Part shown: in pieces, positions 1 to 5,998 of the stretch | Position numbering within the stretch: the first letter of the stretch is position 1 | Layout of the letters: every line of letters begins with the position of its first letter | Assembly: GCA_039812645.1 (NCBI GenBank) | Contig: JBDIAV010000108.1 | Span: 1 to 9,299 of the forward strand | DNA length: 9,299 nt | Source of the DNA: Ancrocorticia sp039812645 | GTDB lineage: Bacteria; Actinomycetota; Actinomycetes; Actinomycetales; Actinomycetaceae | Direction of reading: 5' to 3' | Translations under genes and position numbers: made by a program | Notes under the pieces: generated by a model | Told to the model about the DNA's origin: nothing | Database searches by the model: none | Seen by the model: the letters and a program-made list of their open reading frames with translations, nothing else

Positions 1-90
1 CTGAGTGGGCGCGAGGTTACGCGGCTCGTCGGCCAGCTACCGAAGCTTGTGATCCGTCACCAGCTTGTCGCCGCGCTCGGGGTGGAATAG
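1..90 (+). CDS. trxA: Thioredoxin, C-terminal end only (5' part outside the window)
   Basis: Frame 1 is open from the left edge to TAG at 88-90, giving 29 residues. The visible end contains GREVTRLVGQLPKLVIRHQL, which fits the last beta strand and helix of thioredoxins (typically GxxVxxxVGxxPKxxLxxxL). Thioredoxin is a cytoplasmic disulfide reductase recycled by thioredoxin reductase. The CxxC active site would lie upstream of the window, so function cannot be confirmed here. Context supports the call: trxB-trxA pairs commonly lie close to parB/parA in actinobacterial genomes. An unrelated protein with a similar tail remains possible because so little is visible. Confidence 0.6.
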   Translation: MSGREVTRLVGQLPKLVIRHQLVAALGVE

Positions 91-131
91 TCTCAGCCCA
101 CCGACTACCCCGATCGGCACTGACGCTCACC

Positions 132-178
132 CCGTCCATCACCGGGCCACCCGTCCATCACCGGGCCACCCGTCCATC
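132..178. repeat. 19-bp tandem repeat, about 2.5 copies
   Basis: Two identical 19-bp units lie head to tail at 132-150 and 151-169 (unit CCGTCCATCACCGGGCCAC), followed by the first 9 bases of a third at 170-178. Variants of CGTCCATC and CTGTCCATTCACC continue to about 207, so the array may be decaying. It lies between the thioredoxin stop and the aminotransferase leader, with no coding role. A short minisatellite of this kind can vary in copy number between strains. Confidence 0.85.
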
Positions 179-267
179 GGATCATCGGGTCAATCTGTCC
201 ATTCACCGCGCATCGCCATGTCGCCGTGGCAAACTTGGACAATAGCTCCCTTACCTGTCAGGAGATG

Positions 268-300
268 CCACACAACAGTGTGGTCACACAGGCGTAGTAT
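268..300 (+). promoter_or_regulatory. Overlapping inverted repeats upstream of a possible -10 box
   Basis: CCACAC (268-273) pairs with GTGTGG (278-283) across a 4-nt loop. The same right arm can instead pair as GTGTG (278-282) with CACAC (285-289). These overlapping dyads end just before TAGTAT (295-300), a plausible -10 hexamer with no good -35 at the right distance. An activator or repressor site at the promoter of the aminotransferase-ddl genes is a reasonable inference. The promoter itself is not proven by the sequence. Confidence 0.35.
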
Positions 301-313
301 CGGGGCGGGTGCA

Positions 314-355
314 CGGGAAACCCGGCATCTATGGACCTCGGGAGAACCCGAGGTC
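314..355 (+). promoter_or_regulatory. Two consecutive hairpins in the aminotransferase leader
   Basis: A small hairpin, CGGG (314-317) with CCCG (321-324) and loop AAA, is followed by a perfect 9-bp stem: GACCTCGGG (334-342) with CCCGAGGTC (347-355), loop AGAA. The second stem ends 10 bases before the AAGGAG ribosome-binding site. No U-run follows, so it is not a standard terminator. It could be an RNA control element, a protein operator, or a stabilising 5' structure. No known riboswitch class was recognised. Confidence 0.55.
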
Positions 356-377
356 AACGAACAACAAGGAGCGCATG

Positions 378-1733
378 ATGAGCACCAAGGACAGGATGAG
401 GAGCAACGGCAACGCGGGAGAGAAGAATGCAGCCGCCGCCGCTGCTGGCACTCGTCTGGATCCCTGGTACAACACCTACGCCGACCGTGCCCTGGGCATG
501 AAGCAGTCGGAGGTGCGCTCCCTCTTCGCAGTCGCCAACCGTCCCGAGGTTGTTTCTCTTGCGGGCGGCATGCCGAACATCGCTGGCCTCCCCCTCGATT
601 TCCTCGCCGATATGACCGCGCGTCTCATCCGTGACCGCGGCACCAAGATCCTCCAGTACGGTGGCGGCCAGGGCGAGGAAGAGTTGCGTGAGATGATCAC
701 CGAGGTGATGCGCCCCGACGGCGTGCGCGGCCACCCGGATGACATCACTATCACCACCGGATCCCAGCAGGCACTTGATCTCATCTCGGAAATCTTCATC
801 AACCCCGGCGATGTCGTGGTTGCGGAAGCTCCCTCATATGTTGGCGCGCTCGGAACTTTCCGCGCCTACCAGGCGAGCGTTGTCCATGTGACGATGGACG
901 AGCACGGGCTCGTTCCACAGGAGCTGGAAGAAACCCTCGGCCGCCTCGAGCGTGAGGGCCGCCCGGTCAAGTTCCTTTACACCATCCCCAACTTCCACAA
1001 CCCCGGCGGCGTGTGCCTGTCGCTAGAACGTCGCCCGCAGATCGCCGAGATTTGCAAGCGACACCATGTGCTGATTGTTGAGGACAACCCTTACGGCCTT
1101 CTCGGTTTCGAGGGCGATCCGCTTCCCGCTATTCAGAGTTTTAATCCCGACGGCGTCGTGTACCTGGGCAGCTTTTCGAAGACATTCGCACCGGGTTACC
1201 GTGTGGGATGGGCTCTCGCGCCATCGGCCGTGACCCAGCGTCTGGTTCTGGCCAACGAGAACGCGTTGCTCTGCCCCACCACCTTCGGTCAGCTTTCGAT
1301 CGCCGAGTACCTGCGTACTTACGACTGGTACCAGCAGGTCAAGGAGTACCGCGAGATGTACCACGAGCGCGGCCAAGCTATGCAGCACGCCCTCGAGAAT
1401 TATCTGCCGATGTGTGAATGGAATAAGCCCGAGGGCGGCTTCTACACCTGGGTTAAGTTGCCTGAGGGCCTCGACGCCCAGTCGATGCTGCCACGCGCCG
1501 TAACAAACCTCGTCGCATACGTCTCCGGCACCGCCTTCTACGCCGACGGTCAGGGTCATGACCACATGCGTCTGTCCTTCTGCTATCCCACGCCGAGCGC
1601 CATTGAGGAAGGCGTGCGCCGCCTCTCCACCGTGGTCCAAAGCGAGCTGGAAGTTGTTCAGATGTTCGGCGTTAAGGATCGTGTGAGCGCCCATCGCAAG
1701 GGCATCAACATTCCTGCTCCAGACACCTTCTGA
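378..1733 (+). CDS. PLP-dependent aminotransferase, class I/II (fold type I)
   Basis: This 451-residue cytoplasmic enzyme should transfer an amino group between an amino acid and a 2-oxo acid using pyridoxal phosphate. ATG 378 is chosen because AAGGAG (366-371) lies 6 bases upstream; ATG 375 and an in-frame GTG at 309 are alternatives, the latter lacking a good site. Fold-type I motifs are in order: a glycine-rich PLP-phosphate contact near TTGSQQALDL, N208 in NFHNPGG, D236 and Y239 in EDNPYG, the Schiff-base lysine K268 in GSFSKTFAPGYRVGW, and the carboxylate-binding R398 in MRLSFCY. The pattern resembles the LysN/2-aminoadipate and MocR-aminotransferase branch, but there is no N-terminal GntR domain, only a polar tail of about 40 residues. 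Substrate is not predictable. The ddl gene follows after 64 bp, so co-transcription is likely and a role in supplying D-Ala or another wall amino acid is possible but inferred. Confidence 0.92.
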   Translation: MSTKDRMRSNGNAGEKNAAAAAAGTRLDPWYNTYADRALGMKQSEVRSLFAVANRPEVVSLAGGMPNIAGLPLDFLADMTARLIRDRGTKILQYGGGQGEEELREMITEVMRPDGVRGHPDDITITTGSQQALDLISEIFINPGDVVVAEAPSYVGALGTFRAYQASVVHVTMDEHGLVPQELEETLGRLEREGRPVKFLYTIPNFHNPGGVCLSLERRPQIAEICKRHHVLIVEDNPYGLLGFEGDPLPAIQSFNPDGVVYLGSFSKTFAPGYRVGWALAPSAVTQRLVLANENALLCPTTFGQLSIAEYLRTYDWYQQVKEYREMYHERGQAMQHALENYLPMCEWNKPEGGFYTWVKLPEGLDAQSMLPRAVTNLVAYVSGTAFYADGQGHDHMRLSFCYPTPSAIEEGVRRLSTVVQSELEVVQMFGVKDRVSAHRKGINIPAPDTF

Positions 1734-1797
1734 TCGACGACGGCGCCCGCGCGTACGATATCGATTAGGCCCACATGCCAAAAGTTGAGGAGACATC

Positions 1798-2790
1798 ATG
1801 ACACGGCCTTTGACAGTTGCAATTCTCGCTGGTGGTCTCACGCACGAGCGTGAGGTTTCGCTTCATTCGGGGCGCCGAATGGCCGGAGTGCTTCGTGAGG
1901 CCGGTATTCACGTCAAGGTTCTTGATGTCGACGCCGCCCTGTTACAGCACCTCAAGGCTATGTCCCCGGACATCGTATGGCCCTTGGTGCACGGTGCATC
2001 CGGCGAGGATGGTTCCCTCCAGGACCTTCTGGAACTTGTTGGCATTCCCTACGTGGGTACGCGCCCAGCCGGTTGCCGCATGTCCTCCGATAAGGCCATC
2101 GCCTCGGCTTTGGTTCAACGCGAGGGTATTTCCGTACCAAAGTCGATGACGATTCCTCAGACTCTTTTCCGTGAGGTGGGTGTGACTCCAGTCCTGGAGC
2201 TTATCAGCGCCCAGTTCAACTTCCCACTGGTCGTGAAGCCGTCGCAGGGCGGATCAGCCCTTGGCGTCACTATTGTCAACGAGGCGTCACAGCTTCCTGG
2301 CGCAATGGTGGACTGCTACGCCTACGGCGAGCAAGCACGCATCGAAGAGTATGTTGTGGGGCGTGAGGTTGCGGTCTCCGTCGTCGATATTTCAGGCGAA
2401 CCAAGGGCACTCCCGCCGGTTGAGATCAACATCGACGGTCTCTACGATTACGACGCTCGCTACAATCCGGGCCGCGCCGAGTACTTCGTTCCGGCACGTT
2501 TGGACGACGACGAACTCGCGTCCGTCAAGGACGTAGCCGAGCGTGCGCACTCCATTCTTGGGCTGCGCCACCTCTCGCGCACCGACGTCATTGTCCAAGA
2601 TGACGGCACCGTCATGCTGCTGGATATCAACGTGGCCCCCGGCACCACGGAAACCTCGCTATTTCCCCAGGCAGCCACGGCCGAAGCTGCGGCGCGTGGT
2701 GTTGATGCGGACGAGATCTATATCGAGATTCTCCAGGCTGCGTTGCGCGACGCGGGAAAGACTGACGATAAGGCCGTCGCAGGGGCGTAG
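1798..2790 (+). CDS. ddl: D-alanine--D-alanine ligase family protein
   Basis: This 330-residue ATP-grasp ligase is expected to join two D-alanines for the peptidoglycan pentapeptide. GAGGAG (1787-1792) lies 5 bases before ATG 1798. N-terminal GGLTHEREVSLHSG (about 11-24) and H65-G72 (HGASGEDG) match the Ddl substrate and nucleotide region. K147 in KPSQGGSALGV, E183/E184 in IEEYVVGREV, the YDYDARY motif at 216-222, R261 and D263 in SRTD, and D276-I-N278 before APGTTETS complete the ATP/Mg site. Length is normal for the family. Two departures are visible: the metal-ligand position before N278 is Asp where E. coli DdlB has Glu, and the omega segment reads APGTT rather than the common PGMT. Both are conservative, so an active D-Ala ligase is most likely, though a Ddl paralogue with altered specificity cannot be excluded. 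It lies 64 bp after the aminotransferase. Confidence 0.9.
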   Translation: MTRPLTVAILAGGLTHEREVSLHSGRRMAGVLREAGIHVKVLDVDAALLQHLKAMSPDIVWPLVHGASGEDGSLQDLLELVGIPYVGTRPAGCRMSSDKAIASALVQREGISVPKSMTIPQTLFREVGVTPVLELISAQFNFPLVVKPSQGGSALGVTIVNEASQLPGAMVDCYAYGEQARIEEYVVGREVAVSVVDISGEPRALPPVEINIDGLYDYDARYNPGRAEYFVPARLDDDELASVKDVAERAHSILGLRHLSRTDVIVQDDGTVMLLDINVAPGTTETSLFPQAATAEAAARGVDADEIYIEILQAALRDAGKTDDKAVAGA

Positions 2791-2857
2791 CAATTTGGTG
2801 GAAGTCCAGCTATTTCCAAGACTTTCCTCATAATCTAGCCTGAATCCATATCTCACG

Positions 2858-2878
2858 TAGCCGTGGGATTCACGGCTA
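2858..2878 (+). promoter_or_regulatory. 8-bp inverted repeat before the lipoprotein gene
   Basis: TAGCCGTG (2858-2865) and CACGGCTA (2871-2878) form a perfect 8-bp stem with loop GGATT. It ends 3 bases before the GGAGG ribosome-binding site (2882-2886). CATAAT at 2829-2834 could be a -10 box upstream, without a clear -35. The repeat could be an operator, a structure controlling lipoprotein translation, or a weak terminator of ddl; there is no T-run. Confidence 0.5.
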
Positions 2879-2894
2879 GATGGAGGTGGTAACC

Positions 2895-3707
2895 ATGTCC
2901 GGGAAATTAAGCAGACTCGGTACGGTTCTTCTTGCGATGGGAATCCTGGGAGGGTGCGCGACGGGATCCAGCACCGGTACCGGGGCGTCGTCGGCTACTA
3001 GCGCTGGGATGGCTGCTGAAACAGCTACTACAACATCGACAGCGGCCTCACCACCGACCACAAGCGAGATACCACAACCGTCCGACGGCACTGATATCAA
3101 CCTGGAGCCACGGTTGGGGAGGCAAATAGACTGGAGTTTTAACATTGATGATCCGGCTGCTGTTGCTGATTTTTCACGGGCAGTTGTCTCAGGAGTCATT
3201 GTCCACACAGAGGGCTCAAACGTGGGCCCACTGGAAATCATTCACACGAACTACACCCTCAAGGTCGACAAGGTATACAAGGGCGATCTGAAGGTGGGAG
3301 ACGAAATCAACGTTTCATTAGCCGGCGGCACCATGACACTAGGTGACTATATTGCCGAACTTGACCGGCTCGGCAAGTACGACGACGTCTTTCCCACAAA
3401 GGACGAGAAGTTCATGAAGGACGCCGGAATCGATTCCGCAACGGTGGTCGACCCACGAGACGCGGATCCGAACACTCCTGTGACACACAACTTCGGAACC
3501 AACCCCACCAGCAAGAGCCTGAATGAGGAAATCACACCAGACGCATGGGTGTACTTCCTGAACAGCGAGGATGACGGCACATACTACGGATCAGTCTTCA
3601 ACCATTCGCTCAAGTATGTGAAGGACGGTTACGTCTACAGCCTAGATCCAGAACCACTGGAAGGTCAGACACCCACCCCATTCTCCGAAGCCGAACTAGG
3701 CAAATAA
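2895..3707 (+). CDS. Secreted lipoprotein of unknown function
   Basis: The 270-residue product starts with a lipoprotein signal: K4 and R7, a hydrophobic stretch at 8-19, and lipobox L18-G19-G20-C21, so Cys21 should be lipidated and the protein anchored outside the membrane. ATG 2895 has GGAGG 8 bases upstream; the in-frame ATG at 2880 overlaps that site and would spoil the signal's start. Residues 22-62 form a Ser/Thr/Ala/Pro-rich tether. From about 80 the protein looks globular and beta-rich, with a core around 96-145 (VVSGVIV, then YTLKVDKVYKGDLKVGDEI, then LAGG). This strand pattern recurs in many secreted proteins of unknown role. No catalytic motif was recognised. It is followed by a strong terminator. 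It has its own inverted-repeat leader, so it may be transcribed apart from ddl. Codon use looks less GC-rich than ddl's. Confidence 0.85.
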   Translation: MSGKLSRLGTVLLAMGILGGCATGSSTGTGASSATSAGMAAETATTTSTAASPPTTSEIPQPSDGTDINLEPRLGRQIDWSFNIDDPAAVADFSRAVVSGVIVHTEGSNVGPLEIIHTNYTLKVDKVYKGDLKVGDEINVSLAGGTMTLGDYIAELDRLGKYDDVFPTKDEKFMKDAGIDSATVVDPRDADPNTPVTHNFGTNPTSKSLNEEITPDAWVYFLNSEDDGTYYGSVFNHSLKYVKDGYVYSLDPEPLEGQTPTPFSEAELGK

Positions 3708-3724
3708 AACCTACATAATCAAGC

Positions 3725-3776
3725 TCCCCGGAAACTTTACTGAAAAATCAGTATCCAGTTTCCGGGGACTATTTTT
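3725..3776 (+). terminator. Strong intrinsic terminator after the lipoprotein gene
   Basis: A perfect 12-bp stem pairs TCCCCGGAAACT (3725-3736) with AGTTTCCGGGGA (3757-3768). A second 6-bp stem inside, TACTGA (3738-3743) with TCAGTA (3748-3753), closes an AAAA loop. Five T residues follow at 3772-3776. It starts 17 bases after the stop codon and ends rightward transcription before the convergent methyltransferase gene. Confidence 0.93.
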
Positions 3777-3850
3777 GGGGCCGGATAGGGTTCGTGAACG
3801 CTCACGGGCAGGCAGTCACCTATTGATGGGTCGTCTTCATAAGATAAACG

Positions 3851-3894
3851 TGAGAGGCGCGTATGCTAGCTTACTAGCAAGCTATACCCTCTCA
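3851..3894 (-). terminator. Imperfect hairpin downstream of the leftward methyltransferase gene
   Basis: TGAGAGG (3851-3857) pairs with CCTCTCA (3888-3894); inside, GTA (3861-3863) pairs with TAC (3885-3887) and TAGCTT (3867-3872) with AAGCTA (3879-3884), around loop ACTAGC. It lies about 50 bp beyond the methyltransferase stop codon in the direction of its transcription. The following leftward strand is only mildly T-rich, so termination is plausible, not certain. A smaller hairpin, CGTGA/TCACG, lies at 3793-3806. Confidence 0.45.
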
Positions 3895-3945
3895 GTACTT
3901 TACCTCTCATGCCTTAAACGCCGCCTTACACTTTGATCTTTGTTA

Positions 3946-4575
3946 TCACTCAGGCTTCGTCCACATCAGCGAGTATCGCCAAAAAAGCAGCCTTCGAACC
4001 TTCACGCCTGGCAACACCTTGGAAGCTAGCGTGGAAACCTCGCGAGTGGTGAGAGGGGGATCCATGACCACCGGCATGTCAGTATAAGTCGCGCCCTTCG
4101 CATATCTCGCCCTCCCCCACCACACACGCTTCAAGGCGTATAGGACACCCAAGATCCGATGCGCGATACTCGCAGCAAGTTCCACGTGAAACTCACGCAA
4201 CAAATCTCGTCGCGGTAGAGCAACAGCAGCAAGGACACCGCCTGGACGTAGTGCCGAGGCAAGAATCGGCAACACCTGATCCAGGGGCATATGGTGAAGT
4301 GCGCTGATCGAGAGGATCGCATCGTATTCACGCTGCGGCAGAGGGTCAGTCAACACGTCACGTTGTAGGCAAACGACGTTGCCGGGCGTCCGACTTCGTG
4401 CGGCTGCCACCATAACCTCGGACCGGTCAATGGCATCAACGTGCTCACTCCGTTGGGCGAGCCGAGAAGCAAATACTCCGACACCACAGCCAACATCCAA
4501 TACACGATGACAGCCCTGCGGTAAAAGGCCAAGTAAGTAGCGGTGGTAGTACGCGTTATGATCCCAGTCGATCAT
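3946..4575 (-). CDS. Class I SAM-dependent methyltransferase
   Basis: The 209-residue protein has a single Rossmann-like methyltransferase domain (Methyltransf_11 type). Motif I is VLDVGCGVG at 25-33, which binds S-adenosylmethionine. An acidic residue follows in DAID (47-50), then the post-II region DAILSISALHHM (85-96) and LRPGG (109-113). The C-terminus ends in a RRLLFWRYSLMWTKP strand seen in many actinobacterial proteins of this group. ATG 4575 is chosen because GAGGTGG (4591-4585, minus strand) is 9 bases away; GTG 4581 and TTG 4584 lie too close to it. It begins 29 bp after the parB stop on the same strand, so it is probably the third gene of the parA-parB unit. It is not RsmG: it lacks that family's glycine-rich motif. 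The substrate (small molecule, lipid, rRNA or protein) is unknown, and a role in chromosome segregation is not implied by sequence alone. Confidence 0.85.
   Translation of the reverse strand: MIDWDHNAYYHRYLLGLLPQGCHRVLDVGCGVGVFASRLAQRSEHVDAIDRSEVMVAAARSRTPGNVVCLQRDVLTDPLPQREYDAILSISALHHMPLDQVLPILASALRPGGVLAAVALPRRDLLREFHVELAASIAHRILGVLYALKRVWWGRARYAKGATYTDMPVVMDPPLTTREVSTLASKVLPGVKVRRLLFWRYSLMWTKPE
4178..4193. other. Degenerate parS-like sequence inside the methyltransferase gene
   Basis: AGTTCCACGTGAAACT matches 13 of 16 positions of the perfect parS, keeping the central CACGTG and the right half except the last base. It encodes Phe-His-Val in the methyltransferase (EFHVE), so it may be coincidental. 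ParB binding here would be weaker than at the sites right of parA. Confidence 0.3.
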
Positions 4576-4604
4576 TACCACCAACCACCTCGTAACTTGA
4601 TCTG

Positions 4605-5984
4605 CTACTCCCCGTCACCCTCGAGCTCAACCTGCCCCACCTCCGGTGACATCATGCCGAGGATCCGATTGAGATCCTCAATCGTGGCGAAGTCGATTTT
4701 GATCGTGCCCTTACGGACTCCCATGTCAACCTTCACCCGTGTATCGAAACGGTCCGTGAGGCGTCCTGAAAGGCTACCAAGCTCGGGCGCATACCGCTTC
4801 GTACGACGACGACGCGCAGGTAGCGTCTGTGGCTCGTCACCCATTGCCACAAGTTCCTCGACTTGGCGAACCGAGAGACTCTCAGCGACAATCCGCTGAG
4901 CGACCCGCTCCATGGCGGCAGCATCCGCAAGCCCTAAGAGAGCACGGGCATGACCGGCCGATAGCACACCGGCAGCCACTCTCCGCTGGACCAGTGGTGG
5001 AAGCTTGAGCAGGCGAAGGGTGTTAGTGATTTGCGGCCGCGACCTCGCAATACGACGAGCCAGTTCTTCCTGCGTGCAGCTAAAGTCTTCCAGAAGCTGC
5101 TGATAGGCAGCGGCCTCTTCCAACGGGTTCAGCTGTGCACGGTGAAGATTCTCAAGGAGAGCATCCCGGAGGAGATCTTCATCGGCGGTTCGGCGAACGA
5201 TCGCGGGGATGGTCTCACTACCAGCCCGCTGCGACGCCCGCAGACGCCTCTCTCCCATGATGAGCTCGTACCGCGCATCGGGAAGCTCTGCAATGGGCTC
5301 GGATAGCGGGCGCACGATGACAGGCTGAAGAACCCCCACCTCCCTAATGGAGGCAGCCAATTCGTCAAGCTCTTCCTCGTCGAAGATTGTGCGCGGCTGT
5401 CGCTGATTCGGAACAATCGATTCAACCGAGAGCTCTGCGTAAGTAGCTCCGGGAACAGCAACCAGCTCATCAGTCGAGGGGGTGCCTCTGTCTGCGACAG
5501 CAGCTGGCGCAATAGCTGACTCCAACTCGCTTTCGGCTGTCGTATCTTCTTGCCCTGCGTCACTCGCCTCAGCGATAGACTCATCAGCGGTACTGGTTTC
5601 CACATCGCCCGCGGTTGGTTCCTCGCCAGGCGCAGAATCTGCGCCTTCGGAATCTCCGGTTTTTCCCTGAGTTGCCGCCGACGTGGCTTCCTTCGAAGTG
5701 TCCGTGGTCGGGTCGTCGGAGTGTGACCCCGCCGGTGCCTGAACACCATTCTTTTCATGACTGGACGTGGCTCCAGTCTGCTGGGCTGCGGGCGCGCCAA
5801 TGATTTGTTCAGGTTTCTCTACCTGATCGGCCGAGGTCACTCCCTCCTCGGATACCTGTGCTGGATCCTTGAGGGAAGGTCCACCACCAAAGAAGACATC
5901 AAAAGGACGATCCTTTGACTCGCGCTGATTGTCGGGAATGAGTGCACCAATTCCCCGACCGAGGCCCCTACGGCGCTCTGCCAT
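4605..5984 (-). CDS. parB: Chromosome partitioning protein ParB (CTP-dependent clamp)
   Basis: ParB, 459 residues, binds parS, loads as a CTP-dependent sliding clamp and stimulates ParA ATPase to segregate origins. Domains in order: LGRGIGALI (8-16), the short N-terminal motif that contacts ParA; a low-complexity linker (about 38-172); the ParB/Srx CTP-binding domain (about 181-270) with VPNQRQPR (191-198), GVLQPVIVRP (217-226) and GERRLRA (244-250); ENLHRAQLNPLEEA (278-291); a helix-turn-helix (about 303-330, TQEELARRIARSRPQITNTL) for parS recognition; and a C-terminal dimerisation segment (about 405-445). All key motifs are present. The size is well above the usual 300-350 residues, entirely because of the acidic linker (about 29 D/E against 5 K/R in 41-175). 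ATG 5984 has AAGGAG 8 bases upstream. It lies 12 bp after parA. Confidence 0.97.
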   Translation of the reverse strand: MAERRRGLGRGIGALIPDNQRESKDRPFDVFFGGGPSLKDPAQVSEEGVTSADQVEKPEQIIGAPAAQQTGATSSHEKNGVQAPAGSHSDDPTTDTSKEATSAATQGKTGDSEGADSAPGEEPTAGDVETSTADESIAEASDAGQEDTTAESELESAIAPAAVADRGTPSTDELVAVPGATYAELSVESIVPNQRQPRTIFDEEELDELAASIREVGVLQPVIVRPLSEPIAELPDARYELIMGERRLRASQRAGSETIPAIVRRTADEDLLRDALLENLHRAQLNPLEEAAAYQQLLEDFSCTQEELARRIARSRPQITNTLRLLKLPPLVQRRVAAGVLSAGHARALLGLADAAAMERVAQRIVAESLSVRQVEELVAMGDEPQTLPARRRRTKRYAPELGSLSGRLTDRFDTRVKVDMGVRKGTIKIDFATIEDLNRILGMMSPEVGQVELEGDGE

Positions 5985-5992
5985 GTTCCATT

Positions 5993-5998
5993 CTCCTT
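5993..5998 (-). promoter_or_regulatory. parB ribosome-binding site overlapping the parA stop codon
   Basis: On the minus strand AAGGAG (5998-5993) lies 8 bases before the parB ATG, and its first two bases belong to the parA TAA (5999-5997). Ribosomes ending parA are therefore positioned to start parB, which suggests translational coupling and a fixed ParA:ParB ratio. Confidence 0.8.

Noticed and set aside
65..634. + strand frame of 189 codons over the leader and early aminotransferase
   Set aside because: Runs out of frame through the aminotransferase start, with repetitive low-complexity translation and no motif.
1023..1841. Long minus-strand frame opposite the aminotransferase
   Set aside because: It is a shadow frame in GC-rich coding DNA; the + strand has all enzyme motifs.
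3199..3207. Perfect TTGTCCACA within the lipoprotein gene
   Set aside because: A lone box in coding sequence far from any origin-like cluster; expected by chance.
3946..4575. Methyltransferase gene as a displaced rsmG
   Set aside because: Its motif I and C-terminus fit the Methyltransf_11 group, not the RsmG family.
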